Numbered from the stretch's first letter, positions 27,443 to 37,134 are shown. The stretch is 64,000 bases of DNA from Microbacterium oxydans (GCF_000956525.1 NZ_JYIW01000024.1:310001-374000); one strand, 5' to 3'. Numbers and translations are program-made. Notes: generated from the sequence alone by a model not told the origin.

Positions 27443-28623
27443 ACGCCGTTCCCGACCTGCTCGACTTCGACGAGCTCCTCACCGACGACGAGCGGGCCAC
27501 GCGGGATCGCGTGCGCGAGTTCGTCGACGCCCGCATCCGCCCGAACATCGCCGACTGGTACGACCGGGCGATCTTCCCGGTCGAGCTCGTCCCCGAACTC
27601 GCCGAGCTCGGCCTGCTCGGCATGCATCTCAGCGGATACGGCTGCGCAGGGCGAAGCGCCGTCGAGTACGGACTCGCAGCGATGGAGCTCGAAGCGGGCG
27701 ATTCCGGCCTTCGCACCTTCGTGTCGGTGCAGGGGTCGCTCGCGATGAGCGCGATCCACAAGCACGGAAGTGAGGCGCAGAAGCAGGAGTGGCTCCCGCG
27801 GATGGCACGCGGAGAGGTCATCGGATGCTTCGGGCTCACCGAACCCAACTCCGGCTCCGACCCGTCGAGCATGACGACGTTCGCGCGCCGCGAGGGCGAC
27901 GGCTGGGTGCTCAACGGCGCGAAGCGCTGGATCGGACTCGCCTCGATCGCCCAGGTCGCGATCATCTGGGCGCAGACCGAGGACGGCGTGCGCGGATTCA
28001 TCGTGCCGACCGAGACCGAGGGATTCGTTGCGACCCCGATCGCCCCGAAGCTGTCGATGCGCGCCTCGATCCAGTGCGACATCGCGCTGACCGACGTGCG
28101 GCTGCCCGCAGACGCGCTGCTGCCGGAGGCCCGTGGCCTGCGTGCCCCGTTCTCCTGCCTGAACGAGGCGCGGTACGGCATCGGCTGGGGCGTGATCGGT
28201 GCCGCCCGCGACAGCTACGGCACCGCGCTGGAGTACTCCCGCACGCGGATGCAGTTCAATCAGCCGATCGGCGCGTTCCAGCTCACGCAGCAGAAGCTCG
28301 TCGACATGGCCGTCGAGATCGAGAAGGCACAGTTGCTCGCCCTGCGACTCGGGCGGCTGAAGGATGCCGGCACGGTGCAGCCGCACCAGATCTCGGTCGC
28401 GAAGCTCAGCAACACGAGAGCCGCGATCGCCATCGCCCGCGAGGCACGGACGATCCTCGGCGGCAACGGCGTCTCCGGCGACTACTCGCCGCTCCGGCAC
28501 GCGGCGAACCTGGAGTCCGTCCGCACCTACGAGGGGACGGATGAGATCCACACGCTCATCCTCGGCGCGCACATCACCGGGTTCTCCGCATTCCGCGGCA
28601 CCACCATCGAGGGAGCATCATGA
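27439..28623 (+). CDS. gcdH: glutaryl-CoA dehydrogenase
   Basis: 394 residues. Oxidises and decarboxylates glutaryl-CoA to crotonyl-CoA using FAD. The sequence follows the human GCDH pattern closely: GLTEPNSGSDPSSM, NEARYGIGWGVIGAA, LGGNGVSGDYSPLRHAANLE (cited in part) and YEGTDEIHTLILG. Arg92 (GLRTFVSVQGS) matches the arginine that holds the distal carboxylate, which separates this enzyme from ordinary acyl-CoA dehydrogenases; catalytic base Glu365. The ATG overlaps the aminotransferase stop and the gene's own stop overlaps the next ATG, so the three genes are translated as a unit. Confidence 0.93.
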   Translation: MNAVPDLLDFDELLTDDERATRDRVREFVDARIRPNIADWYDRAIFPVELVPELAELGLLGMHLSGYGCAGRSAVEYGLAAMELEAGDSGLRTFVSVQGSLAMSAIHKHGSEAQKQEWLPRMARGEVIGCFGLTEPNSGSDPSSMTTFARREGDGWVLNGAKRWIGLASIAQVAIIWAQTEDGVRGFIVPTETEGFVATPIAPKLSMRASIQCDIALTDVRLPADALLPEARGLRAPFSCLNEARYGIGWGVIGAARDSYGTALEYSRTRMQFNQPIGAFQLTQQKLVDMAVEIEKAQLLALRLGRLKDAGTVQPHQISVAKLSNTRAAIAIAREARTILGGNGVSGDYSPLRHAANLESVRTYEGTDEIHTLILGAHITGFSAFRGTTIEGAS

Positions 28624-30071
28624 CCGAGTTCCAGCTGCGTCACTTCATCGACGGCGCCTGGCGGGACGGCAGCGGCGAGGAGTTCGTCGACGTCAACCCG
28701 AGCCGTCCGTCCGACATCGTCGGCACGGGGCGCGGTGCGTCAGCCGACGACGTCGACCGGGCGTTCACCGCCGCGCGCCGCGCGTTCGAGGGCTGGCGGA
28801 GGACGCCGGCCCGCGCTCGCGCGGCGATCCTGCTGCGCGCTGCCGACATCATCGACGAGCACCGCGACGAGTGGGGTGCCGAGCTGGCCCGTGAAGAGGG
28901 CAAGACTCTGGTCGAGGCGGTCGCCGAGACGGGGCACTCCGCGAACATCCTGCGGTTCCACGCGCAGGAGGTCGAACGGCAGAGCGGTGGCGTGTTCGAG
29001 TCGCCGACCCAGGGGGAGCGCATCCTCGTCATCCGTCGCGCCGTCGGCGTGGTCGGCGCGATCACCCCGTTCAACTTCCCGATCTCGATCCCGGCGTGGA
29101 AGCTGGCGCCCGCGCTGGTCTGGGGCAACACGGTCGTGTGGAAGCCGGCGACCTTCGTCCCGCTGCTCGCGATGCGATTCGCCGAGGCGCTGGAGCGTGC
29201 AGGGCTGCCTGCCGGCGTGCTGAACCTCGTGAACGGCGCGCCATCGGTCGGCGAGGCGATCGTCTCGCACGCCGAGGTCGATGCCGTCACCTTCACCGGT
29301 TCCACCCGCGTCGGGCGCATCATCGCGGCACAACTGGCGGCCCGCGGCATCCCGTTCCAGGGCGAGCTCGGCGGCAAGAACGCCTCGCTCGTGCTGGCGG
29401 ATGCCGACCTCGACCTCGCCGTGGAGCAGGTGGCGCTCGGCGCCTTCCGTGCGGCAGGGCAGAAGTGCACGGCGACCTCGCGGGTCATCGTGCACGAGGC
29501 GGTGGCCGACGAGTTCCTGCGCCGATTGGCGATCCGCGCCGAGGCGATCAGCGTCGGCGACGCCACCGATCCGAAGAACGAGATGGGGCCGGTGGTCGAT
29601 GCCGGTGCGTACGACCGTGTGGCAGCCGCCCTCGTTCGTGCCCGCGCGTCATCGGCGCGGCCGGTGTTCGCGCCCGAGCCGTACGCGAGTGGCACCCTCG
29701 CCGATGGCTACTTCATCCCGCCGTCGATCTTCGAGCTCGACGAGTCCGATCCCGGCGAGCTGTGGAACGAGGAACTGTTCGGGCCGGTCGTCGGCGTCAG
29801 GCGCGTCTCGTCGACCGCCGAGGGCATCGCGCTCGTGAACGACAGCGAGTACGGCCTCTCCACAGCGGTGTTCACGACCGGGCTCGCGGATGCCCTCAGT
29901 GCGATCGAGGACATCCGTGTCGGTGTCGTGCACATCAACTCCGCGTCGGCCGGCGCCGATCTGCATGTGCCGTTCGGCGGCACCGGAGCGAGTGCGCTCG
30001 GCCCCAAGGAGCAGGGCGCGGCGGCTCGCGAGTTCTTCACCGAGACGGCGACGGTCTACCTGCGCGGTTGA
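28620..30071 (+). CDS. aldehyde dehydrogenase (semialdehyde dehydrogenase type)
   Basis: 483 residues. Catalytic Cys283 (GQKCTATSR), base Glu249 (GELGGKN), oxyanion Asn152 (PFNFP), cofactor loop FTGSTRVG. Close in layout to alpha-ketoglutarate-semialdehyde and succinate/glutarate-semialdehyde dehydrogenases. In this operon it would oxidise the semialdehyde made by the aminotransferase; it could also oxidise the amino-aldehyde from the amine oxidase. Its ATG overlaps the gcdH stop by four bases. Confidence 0.92.
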   Translation: MTEFQLRHFIDGAWRDGSGEEFVDVNPSRPSDIVGTGRGASADDVDRAFTAARRAFEGWRRTPARARAAILLRAADIIDEHRDEWGAELAREEGKTLVEAVAETGHSANILRFHAQEVERQSGGVFESPTQGERILVIRRAVGVVGAITPFNFPISIPAWKLAPALVWGNTVVWKPATFVPLLAMRFAEALERAGLPAGVLNLVNGAPSVGEAIVSHAEVDAVTFTGSTRVGRIIAAQLAARGIPFQGELGGKNASLVLADADLDLAVEQVALGAFRAAGQKCTATSRVIVHEAVADEFLRRLAIRAEAISVGDATDPKNEMGPVVDAGAYDRVAAALVRARASSARPVFAPEPYASGTLADGYFIPPSIFELDESDPGELWNEELFGPVVGVRRVSSTAEGIALVNDSEYGLSTAVFTTGLADALSAIEDIRVGVVHINSASAGADLHVPFGGTGASALGPKEQGAAAREFFTETATVYLRG

Positions 30072-30165
30072 GGGGATCCGCCCCGCCATCGCACCCCGGT
30101 CGTCGCGCCATCGTGATGTCCGATTTCCGCCAGCCGGTGTCGGGGGTGCGTGGCAGGGTTGAGAC

Positions 30166-31638
30166 ATGAGCCTCCCGGTGACCGACTTCGACGAGCGATA
30201 CCGCGCGATCAGCGCCCGCGACACCCGCTTCGACGGGCAGTTCGTCACGGCGGTCAGCTCGACCGGCATCTACTGCCGGCCGAGCTGCCCCGCCCGCACA
30301 CCGAAGCCGCAGAACGTCACCTTCTACCCCACGAGCGCGGCCGCCCACGAGGCCGGGTACCGCGCCTGCAAGCGGTGCCTGCCGGAGGCGGCGCCCGGTT
30401 CACCGGCGTGGGATGTGCGGGGCGATACGGCGGCTCGCGCGATGCGCCTGATCTCCTCCGGGGTCGTCGCGCGCGAGGGCGTGCCAGGGCTGGCCGCCCG
30501 ACTCGGCTACTCGCCACGGCACCTCACGCGGCTGCTCGCCGGTGAGCTCGGCGCTGGTCCCCTCGCGCTCGCGCGGGCGCACCGCGCGCACACGGCTCGC
30601 ATGCTGCTGGTCGGCACCGACATGCCGATCTCCGACGTCGCCTACGCGGCCGGCTTCGCCAGCATCCGCCAGGCGAACGAGACGATCCGCGAGGTGTTCG
30701 GCCTCGCCCCGGGCGAGCTCAGAGCTCGGCGCCGCACCGATGCATCCGTGGCACCGGGAGCGATCGACCTGGTGCTGCCGTACCGAGGACCGCTCGATGC
30801 GAGCGGCATCTTCGCGTGGATGCAGGCACGCGCCCTGCCCGGCGTCGAGCAGACCACGCCGACCTCGTTCGCGCGACACCTGCGGTTGTCCGGCGGCCCT
30901 GCATGGTTCGAGGTGCGACAGGATGCCGCGGAACGGCTGCACCTGCGCGCACGGGTGACGCATCTCGCCGACCTCGCCCCGCTGGTCTCCACGGTGCGGC
31001 GCATCTTCGACCTCGACGCCGATCCGCAGGCGATCGACGAGGCGCTGTCGGCCCACCCAGAGCTCGCGCCGCTCGTCGCGCAGACGCCCGGCATCAGGGT
31101 GCCAGGATCAGCCGACCCGCACGAGATGCTGATCCGGGCCATGGTCGGGCAGCAGATCACGGTCGTCGCCGCACGCACGGCGCTCTCCGCGCTCGCCGAG
31201 GCACTGGGGGAGCGGACCGAAGACGGACTGCTGTTCCCGACCATGGCGGCCATCGCCGAGCGCGGCGCCGAGGTGCTGCGCGGCCCCGCCGCTCGGATCA
31301 GGGCGATCACGGGAGCCGCCGCCGCGCTCGCCGACGGGTCGCTCACGCTCACGGTCGGCGACGACGGCGCCGAACAGCGGGCCGCGCTGCTCGCCATGCC
31401 GGGCATCGGCCCGTGGACGGCGGACTACGTGCGCATGCGCGTGCTCGGCGACCCGGACATCCTGCTCCCCGGCGACGTCGCCATGCGCGCCGGCGCCGCG
31501 GCGTCCGGTCTTCCTGGCGAACCCGCTCCGCTGACCGCCTGGGCCGAGCGCACTGCGCCATGGCGCAGCTACCTCAGCGCCCACCTCTGGCGCGCGGCTC
31601 CCGTGCGCCGACCACGACTCTCGAAGGAGCCAGCATGA
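30166..31638 (+). CDS. Ada-AlkA fusion: methylphosphotriester sensor, AraC regulator and 3-methyladenine glycosylase
   Basis: 490 residues with three parts. (1) Ada N-domain with zinc cysteines Cys37, Cys41, Cys68 and Cys71 ([24 protein letters not shown]), the first being the methyl acceptor by analogy with E. coli Ada. (2) AraC-type helix-turn-helix, about 85-185 ([19 protein letters not shown]). (3) AlkA-type HhH-GPD glycosylase, about 200-480, with [15 protein letters not shown] and the catalytic Asp in PGDVAMR. Senses and repairs DNA alkylation and likely activates itself and ogt. ATG at 30166; no strong Shine-Dalgarno, and CAGGGT six bases upstream is a weak leaderless -10. Confidence 0.93.
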   Translation: MSLPVTDFDERYRAISARDTRFDGQFVTAVSSTGIYCRPSCPARTPKPQNVTFYPTSAAAHEAGYRACKRCLPEAAPGSPAWDVRGDTAARAMRLISSGVVAREGVPGLAARLGYSPRHLTRLLAGELGAGPLALARAHRAHTARMLLVGTDMPISDVAYAAGFASIRQANETIREVFGLAPGELRARRRTDASVAPGAIDLVLPYRGPLDASGIFAWMQARALPGVEQTTPTSFARHLRLSGGPAWFEVRQDAAERLHLRARVTHLADLAPLVSTVRRIFDLDADPQAIDEALSAHPELAPLVAQTPGIRVPGSADPHEMLIRAMVGQQITVVAARTALSALAEALGERTEDGLLFPTMAAIAERGAEVLRGPAARIRAITGAAAALADGSLTLTVGDDGAEQRAALLAMPGIGPWTADYVRMRVLGDPDILLPGDVAMRAGAAASGLPGEPAPLTAWAERTAPWRSYLSAHLWRAAPVRRPRLSKEPA

Positions 31639-32135
31639 CCGCCATCATCCAGACCGTCGACACCCCGGACGGGGCCTTCACGATCCTCACCGACGACCGG
31701 CAGCGCGTGCTCGCATCGGGGTGGACCGATGACGTCGAGCGCATCCTCGCACGCCTGGCTGCGGCCCTCCGACCGGAGCAGCTCCGCGAGGGCGACACGG
31801 ATGCCGCGGCGGCCGTCGCCGCGTTCTACGCCGGAGACATCACCGCCATCGACACGGTCGCCGTGCACCAGCGGGGCACGGCGCTGCAGCTCGCCGGGTG
31901 GGCGGCGCTGCGCGGCATCGCTCCGGGCGACCCGCTCACGTACACCGCGTTCGCCGCACGGCTCGGCAACCCCCGTGCGGTTCGCGCGGCCGCCTCGATC
32001 TGTGCGCGGAATGCGCCGGCGCTGTTCGTGCCGTGCCACCGGGTGCTCCGAACCGACGGCACGCTCGGTGGATTCGCCTGGGGCGTCGAGGTCAAGGACA
32101 GCCTGCTCGCGCGGGAGGTGGCAGCGCAGGGATGA
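31635..32135 (+). CDS. ogt: methylated-DNA--protein-cysteine methyltransferase
   Basis: 166 residues. Removes methyl groups from O6-methylguanine in a single suicidal transfer to Cys134 (FVPCHRVL). Helix-turn-helix part [19 protein letters not shown] and the arginine finger are in place. ATG overlaps the Ada-AlkA stop (ATGA) with AAGGAG upstream, so the pair forms an adaptive-response operon. Confidence 0.95.
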   Translation: MTAIIQTVDTPDGAFTILTDDRQRVLASGWTDDVERILARLAAALRPEQLREGDTDAAAAVAAFYAGDITAIDTVAVHQRGTALQLAGWAALRGIAPGDPLTYTAFAARLGNPRAVRAAASICARNAPALFVPCHRVLRTDGTLGGFAWGVEVKDSLLAREVAAQG

Positions 32136-32164
32136 GGCCGATGCGTGCGGATCGGGAATGCCTC

Positions 32165-32194
32165 TTGCGTTCAGCTGGTTCACAGACATAGGCT
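32165..32194 (+). promoter_or_regulatory. promoter of the leader peptide-ABC exporter operon
   Basis: -35 TTGCGT (32165-32170), 18-bp spacer, -10 TAGGCT (32189-32194). Predicted start near 32201, giving a leader of about 220 bases before the first exporter gene. Confidence 0.6.
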
Positions 32195-32247
32195 GGTGGG
32201 CTGTCGCGCCGACCGGGCGACGCAGCCGAGGCCCTGAGGAGGACACC

Positions 32248-32313
32248 ATGACCACGATCTCCGTCGCGACGATCGCAGCTCTCGGCTCGACCCCGGTGCG
32301 CACGCACCCTTAG
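32248..32313 (+). CDS. 21-residue leader peptide ahead of the ABC exporter operon
   Basis: A short ORF with a strong Shine-Dalgarno (GAGGAGG) six bases before ATG at 32248 and TAG at 32311-32313. The peptide begins MTTISVATIAALGSTP and ends in Arg-Thr-His-Pro. It lies between a good promoter and the exporter genes and is followed by two hairpins. Antibiotic exporters such as BmrCD are controlled by ribosome stalling on a leader of this kind; by analogy this peptide probably senses ribosome-targeting drugs. Too short for homology. Confidence 0.6.
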   Translation: MTTISVATIAALGSTPVRTHP

Positions 32314-32322
32314 AGCCACGCC

Positions 32323-32379
32323 GCGCGTCTCCACGCGCCCGCTCCGGATGCCGGGCCGCTCGGCCCGCTCTCGCATCCG
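32323..32379 (+). promoter_or_regulatory. putative transcription attenuator before the ABC exporter genes
   Basis: Stem 1: GCGCGT (32323-32328), loop of four, ACGCGC (32333-32338). Stem 2: CGGATGC (32345-32351) with GCATCCG (32373-32379), enclosing GGGCC/GGCCC (32353-32357/32362-32366), followed by TCTGTTCTTC. A further small stem (GGTGC/GCACC) overlaps the last leader codons, so ribosome position could change folding. Confidence 0.5.
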
Positions 32380-32421
32380 TCTGTTCTTCACCGCACGCCA
32401 TACGAAACGCATCTGAGAGAC

Positions 32422-34383
32422 ATGTCTTCCTCGCCTTCCCCGCAGAACAACGCCTCCCTGTCCACCCCCGCCGCACTGTGGCGGCTCAAGCCCTTCGTGA
32501 AGCCGGTCATCTGGCGACTCGCCGGCGGCGCGGCCAGCGCGCTCATCGCCGCGATCATCGCCCTGATGATCCCGATCGTCCTCGAGCAGATCATGGCCGG
32601 ACCGGTGCAGTCCGGCGAGATCAGCGCGATCGTCGTCGGCGCGCTCGTCGTCTTCGCCCTCGCCCTCGGTGAGGCCGTGATGGTGTGGCTTCGTCGTCAG
32701 TTCGTGCTGAACCCGGCCACCGAGGTCGAGTACCAGATGCGCACGACGCTCTACTCGCGCCTGCAGACGCTGCCCGTGTCGTTCCACGACCGTTGGCAGT
32801 CGGGGCAGCTGCTCAGCCGCATGATGCAGGACATCGGTCTCATCCGGCGCTGGCTCGCGTTCGGCCTCGTGCTGCTCGTCGTGAACGTGCTGACGATCAT
32901 CATCGGCTCGGTACTGCTCTTCCGCTGGCACTGGCTGCTCGGCACCATCTTCCTCGTGACCGCGATCCCGCTGTGGATCCGCGGGTACCTGTTCGAGAAG
33001 CGCTACGGCGCGCTCACTCGTCGCAGCCAGGACCAGGCCGGCGACCTCGCGACCAGCGTCGAGGAGAGCGTGCACGGCATCCGGGTGCTCAAGGCGTTCG
33101 GTCGCGGAAAGCACGCGCTCAGCCGCTTCAGCCGTCAGGCCGAGACGCTGCGCGAGACCGAGATGAGCAAGGCCGGCGCTGTCGCCTCGATCTGGTTCTG
33201 GCTCGACCTGATGCCGCAGATCGCCTTCGGGCTCAGCCTGATGTCCGGCATCTGGTTGATCTCGCAGGGCCAGATCGACGAGGCCCAGCTGTTCGCGTTC
33301 TTCGCGATGGCCGTGGTGCTGCGCTGGCCGATCGAGTCGATCGGGTTCCTGTTCTCGTTCATGCTCGACGCCAGGACGGCGACCGACCGCGTGTTCGACA
33401 TCTTCTCGGAGACGAACTCCATCACCGACCCGGAGCACCCGGTGCACATCGCGGAGCCGCGTGGCGAGCTCGCGTTCGAGAACGCGCACTTCCGCTACCA
33501 GGACGCCGGTTCGCACGAGCGTGATCTGCTCGACGGCATCGACCTGGTGCTGCGGCCGGGGGAGACCATGGCGCTCGTCGGCCTGACCGGCAGCGGCAAG
33601 ACCACGCTCACCACACTCCCCACTCGTCTGTACGACGTCACCGGAGGTCGGGTCACGCTCGACGGCGTCGACGTGCGCGACCTGCCGCTGTCGGAGCTTC
33701 GTCAGCACATCGCCATGGCGTTCGAGGACGCGACGCTGTTCTCGGCATCCGTCCGCGAGAACGTCCTGCTCGGCCGCGCCGAGCTCGACGTGCACAGCCC
33801 TGAGGCCGAGCGTGTGATGCGCGAAGCGCTGGAGGTCGCACAGGCGTCGTTCGTCGACGCGCTGCCCGACGGCGTCGAGACGATCATCGGCGAGGAGGGG
33901 CTGAGCCTCTCCGGCGGTCAGCGTCAGCGGCTCGCGCTCGCGCGTGCGGTCGCCGCCGCCCCCAAGGTGCTCGTGCTCGACGACCCGCTGTCGGCGCTCG
34001 ACGTCGACACCGAGGCACTCGTCGAGGAGGCACTGCGCCGCGTGCTCGCGGAGACGACCGCGATGATCGTCGCGCACCGACCCTCGACCGTCGCGCTCGC
34101 CGACCGCGTCGCGCTGCTGGAGGCGGGCCGGATCACCGCGGTGGGCACGCACAGCGAGCTGCTGCGCACGAGCCGGCACTACCGCTACGTCATCTCCAGC
34201 CTCGAGGCGGAGGAAGCCGCACGCACGGGTGCGATCCCGATCATCCGGGATGCTTCGACAAGCTCAGCAACCCAGGGAGCGGATGGCTCAGCAACCCAGG
34301 GAGCGGATGGCTCAGCAACCCAGGGAGCGGATGGCGGACCCGACGACGACGCACGAATCACCGAGAAGGAGGTGCAGGCATGA
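32422..34383 (+). CDS. ABC exporter half-transporter (heterodimer subunit 1)
   Basis: 653 residues: six-helix membrane domain (about 30-320) and C-terminal ATPase with Walker [10 protein letters not shown], signature LSGGQRQR and Walker [13 protein letters not shown]. The residue after Walker B is Asp (LLDDP-type), where canonical sites have Glu, so this subunit probably carries the degenerate catalytic site of a heterodimer such as BmrCD or LmrCD. The C-terminus (about 612-653) is an extension built from three copies of SATQGADG encoded by a dispersed DNA repeat. Stop overlaps the next ATG. Likely exports drugs; regulated by the leader peptide upstream. Confidence 0.9.
   Translation: MSSSPSPQNNASLSTPAALWRLKPFVKPVIWRLAGGAASALIAAIIALMIPIVLEQIMAGPVQSGEISAIVVGALVVFALALGEAVMVWLRRQFVLNPATEVEYQMRTTLYSRLQTLPVSFHDRWQSGQLLSRMMQDIGLIRRWLAFGLVLLVVNVLTIIIGSVLLFRWHWLLGTIFLVTAIPLWIRGYLFEKRYGALTRRSQDQAGDLATSVEESVHGIRVLKAFGRGKHALSRFSRQAETLRETEMSKAGAVASIWFWLDLMPQIAFGLSLMSGIWLISQGQIDEAQLFAFFAMAVVLRWPIESIGFLFSFMLDARTATDRVFDIFSETNSITDPEHPVHIAEPRGELAFENAHFRYQDAGSHERDLLDGIDLVLRPGETMALVGLTGSGKTTLTTLPTRLYDVTGGRVTLDGVDVRDLPLSELRQHIAMAFEDATLFSASVRENVLLGRAELDVHSPEAERVMREALEVAQASFVDALPDGVETIIGEEGLSLSGGQRQRLALARAVAAAPKVLVLDDPLSALDVDTEALVEEALRRVLAETTAMIVAHRPSTVALADRVALLEAGRITAVGTHSELLRTSRHYRYVISSLEAEEAARTGAIPIIRDASTSSATQGADGSATQGADGSATQGADGGPDDDARITEKEVQA
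34252..34333. repeat. dispersed-repeat core plus three 24-bp tandem units inside the exporter gene
   Basis: 34252-34273 reads GCTTCGACAAGCTCAGCAAC..., a variant of the repeat at 1852-2004 (GCTTCGACAGGCTCAGCGAC). From 34262 it becomes three identical 24-bp units (34262-34285, 34286-34309, 34310-34333) starting GCTCAGCAACCCAGGG. The unit length is a multiple of three, so the frame is kept and encodes an 8-residue repeat. Confidence 0.9.
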
Positions 34384-36194
34384 GCTCCACGATCACCGGT
34401 ACCCAGGACGAGGACCGCTCCACCTATACCCGCGAGGAGAGCAGGGCGATCCGTCGCCGTTCGTTGCGTCTGCTCGGGTCGTTGATCCGTCCGCTGCGCC
34501 CGCAGGTCATCGTCGCGGCCGTCGTGCTGGTCATCTCGACCGCGCTCCAGGTGGCAGGTCCGATCCTGATCAGCATCGGCATCGACCGGGCGCTCCCCGC
34601 AGTGCTCGATCGGGCCGACTGGATGCCGACGTTCATGATCGGCGGCATCTACCTGTTCGCCGGTGCCGCTGCGGCTGCGCTGATCGCCTGGTACGTCATC
34701 ATCGCCGCCCGCATCACGCAGGCGATCCTGATCGATCTCCGCAAGCGCATCTTCCTGCACACGCAGCGACTGAGCCTCGAGTTCCATGAGTCGTACACCT
34801 CCGGCCGCATCATCTCGCGCCAGACCAGTGACCTCGACTCGATCCGCGAGCTGCTCGACGGCGGCCTCAACAACCTCGTCTCGGGGGTGCTCTTCGGCGC
34901 CTTCACGTTCATCGCGCTGCTGGTCTGGGACTGGCAGTCGGGCGTGATCCTGGCGCTGGCCGGAGTGCCGCTCGTGCTGCTGATGCGCTGGTTCTACTCG
35001 CGGTCGCAGCTCGTCTACCGTGAGTCGCGCGTGATCAGCGCCAAGGTCATCGTGCAGTTCGTCGAGACGATGACGGGCATCCGGGCCGTGAAGGCGTTCC
35101 GCAAGGAGCCGCGCAACGACGTGGTCTTCCAGGACGTCGCCGGCGACTACCGCGATGTGAACCGTCGTTCGATGCTGCTGTTCGGCACGTTCGAGCCGGG
35201 ACTCATGGGCGTCGCCGCCCTGACCCTCGGCCTCGTGGTGCTGTGGGGCGGCATCCGTGTCTCGACCGGAGCGCTCACGGTCGGCGTGCTGCTGTCGGCT
35301 GTGCTGTACGTGCGCAACTTCTTCGCGCCGATGCAGGAGATCGCGATGTTCCTGAACTCCTACCAGTCGGCAACGGCCGCGCTGGAGAAGGTGTCGGGTG
35401 TGCTCGAGGAGCGGCCGACCGTGCCGGACCCCGAGAAGCCGATCGACCTGTGGGAGGCTCGCGGTCACGTCCGCTTCGACGAGGTGACCTTCGGGTATTC
35501 GGGGGAGAAGACGATCCTGCCGAACTTCTCGCTCGACATCCCGGCAGGGCAGACGATCGCACTCGTCGGGACCACCGGCGCGGGCAAGTCCACGCTGGCG
35601 AAGCTCATCTCGCGCTTCTACGACCCTTCGATCGGCAGCGTCACCCTCGACGGCATCGATCTGCGGTCGCTGCATCCGAAGGATCTCCGCCGCGCCATCG
35701 TGATGGTGACGCAGGAGGCCTACCTGTTCAGCGGCACGGTGGCCGACAACATCGCCCTCGGCAAGCCGGACGCGACCCTCGACGAGATCAAGTCGGCCGC
35801 GCGTGCGGTGGGCGCCGACGAGTTCATCTCGGCGTTGCCCGACGGGTACGACTCCGATGTGAACAAGCGCGGCGGTCGAGTGTCGGCGGGGCAGCGTCAG
35901 CTGATCTCGTTCGCTCGGGCGTTCCTCGCCGACCCCGCGGTGCTGATCCTCGACGAGGCCACGGCGTCGCTCGACATCCCCTCGGAGCGGCTGATCCAGG
36001 ACGCGCTGCAGACCCTGCTCGCAGACCGCACGGCGATCATCATCGCGCACCGTCTCTCGACGGTCGCGATCGCCGACCGGGTGCTGGTGATGGAGCACGG
36101 CCGGATCATCGAGGACGACACCCCCGCTGCCCTGATCGGCGGCACCGGCAAGTTCGCGCAGCTGCACGCGGCATGGCAGGAGACGCTGGTCTGA
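34380..36194 (+). CDS. ABC exporter half-transporter (heterodimer subunit 2)
   Basis: 604 residues: membrane domain about 35-330, then ATPase with Walker [12 protein letters not shown]-loop VTQEAYLF, and Walker [13 protein letters not shown] with the catalytic Glu. The signature is altered to RVSAGQRQ, a change often found in one half of heterodimeric exporters. It therefore complements subunit 1: one canonical and one degenerate site. The ATG overlaps the previous stop (ATGA). A 19-bp hairpin follows the gene. Confidence 0.92.
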   Translation: MSSTITGTQDEDRSTYTREESRAIRRRSLRLLGSLIRPLRPQVIVAAVVLVISTALQVAGPILISIGIDRALPAVLDRADWMPTFMIGGIYLFAGAAAAALIAWYVIIAARITQAILIDLRKRIFLHTQRLSLEFHESYTSGRIISRQTSDLDSIRELLDGGLNNLVSGVLFGAFTFIALLVWDWQSGVILALAGVPLVLLMRWFYSRSQLVYRESRVISAKVIVQFVETMTGIRAVKAFRKEPRNDVVFQDVAGDYRDVNRRSMLLFGTFEPGLMGVAALTLGLVVLWGGIRVSTGALTVGVLLSAVLYVRNFFAPMQEIAMFLNSYQSATAALEKVSGVLEERPTVPDPEKPIDLWEARGHVRFDEVTFGYSGEKTILPNFSLDIPAGQTIALVGTTGAGKSTLAKLISRFYDPSIGSVTLDGIDLRSLHPKDLRRAIVMVTQEAYLFSGTVADNIALGKPDATLDEIKSAARAVGADEFISALPDGYDSDVNKRGGRVSAGQRQLISFARAFLADPAVLILDEATASLDIPSERLIQDALQTLLADRTAIIIAHRLSTVAIADRVLVMEHGRIIEDDTPAALIGGTGKFAQLHAAWQETLV

Positions 36195-36202
36195 CCCGGC
36201 AC

Positions 36203-36263
36203 GCTCCGGTCGCAGAAACGGTCGTCTTCCCGCGCGGGAGGCGGCCGTTTCTGCGACCGGAGC
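36203..36263 (+). terminator. long hairpin after the ABC exporter operon
   Basis: 19-bp perfect arms, 36203-36221 (GCTCCGGTCGCAGAAACGG) and 36245-36263, around a 23-base GC-rich centre that can pair in part. No T run follows, so termination strength is uncertain; it may instead be a dispersed inverted repeat. Confidence 0.5.
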
Positions 36264-36297
36264 CGCCCGGCCCGGAGCGCGGTGGCGATGCGCTGGG

Positions 36298-36303
36298 TAG
36301 CAT
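36298..36303 (+). promoter_or_regulatory. -10 box TAGCAT, leaderless promoter
   Basis: TAGCAT ends six bases before the ATG at 36310. Confidence 0.55.
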
Positions 36304-36309
36304 CGAAGC

Positions 36310-37119
36310 ATGGACCCGTTGATGCTGCTGGCCGAGTGGTGGTGGCTCGCGCCCGTCGCGGCGGGCGGCGTCACTGCCGGAGCGATCGGGGTCCGGCGGC
36401 GGACGAGACGGAGCGGGCGACGACTCGCGGTCGACGCGGCCCGCCATGACCTGAAGCTCGCGCAGTCAGGGATCGCCGAGAAACGAGCGGACGTGAAGAT
36501 CGCGAAGGCCGACCTCGCGCACGTGTCCGCTGAACGTGCGGCGCGTCGTGCGACGCCGGAGCAGCTCGCGAGTGCCCGCCGGATGCTGCGCGATGCCGAG
36601 CGCAACGTGAAGGCCGCGACCGCCGATATCCGCGCTCGACGGGCCCGCCTGCAGGCAGCGAGGGCGGCGATCCCCGCGGCATCCGCCCCGCGCCCGCTGG
36701 AGCGGCTGCGCGCTGAGCACGACGCGATCGTCGTGCGATGGATGCACTACGAGACCGATCCCGCCAGCCAGATCGCGTACCCGGCCATGACCGACGTGAA
36801 GCAGCCGGAGACGGCCGCCTACCTGCGTGCGGCCGGCCGCGCGACCGATCTGCGCCGGGAGGCCGGCGACCGCCCGACGCCGGCCGAGTTCGCCGCGTAC
36901 CGCGACGGCGTCGCACAGCTCGCCAGGGCCCTCGACGTCGCCGAGCACAGCGCGCGGGTGAAGGCCGGCGAGGCGCCCGCAGGGCCGGGGTGGCAGGATG
37001 CCGCGCAGGAGGCGCTGTCCCGATCCGCCGAGGCCATCGACCGCGCTGCGGGTGCCGCAGCATCTGCGTTCACCGCGTGGAGCACCCGCGGCCGCAGGAA
37101 CCGCGACGACGAACGCTAG
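36310..37119 (+). CDS. hypothetical membrane-anchored coiled-coil protein
   Basis: 269 residues, not recognised. One N-terminal helix (about 5-28, LLAEWWWLAPVAAGGVTAGA) is followed by an Arg-rich stop-transfer segment (RRRTRRSGRR), placing most of the protein in the cytosol. Residues about 40-125 are Ala/Arg/Lys-rich helices with heptad character, likely a coiled coil. The C-terminal half is helical and ends in a charged tail. It has a leaderless-type start and stands alone, facing the GH31 gene. A structural or envelope role is only a guess. Confidence 0.6.
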   Translation: MDPLMLLAEWWWLAPVAAGGVTAGAIGVRRRTRRSGRRLAVDAARHDLKLAQSGIAEKRADVKIAKADLAHVSAERAARRATPEQLASARRMLRDAERNVKAATADIRARRARLQAARAAIPAASAPRPLERLRAEHDAIVVRWMHYETDPASQIAYPAMTDVKQPETAAYLRAAGRATDLRREAGDRPTPAEFAAYRDGVAQLARALDVAEHSARVKAGEAPAGPGWQDAAQEALSRSAEAIDRAAGAAASAFTAWSTRGRRNRDDER

Positions 37120-37134
37120 GCGCCGGCGCCCCGG

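Noticed and set aside
32092..36605. Two long minus-strand frames (695 and 806 codons)
   Set aside because: Mirror frames of the two ABC exporter genes, which have all ATPase motifs on the plus strand.
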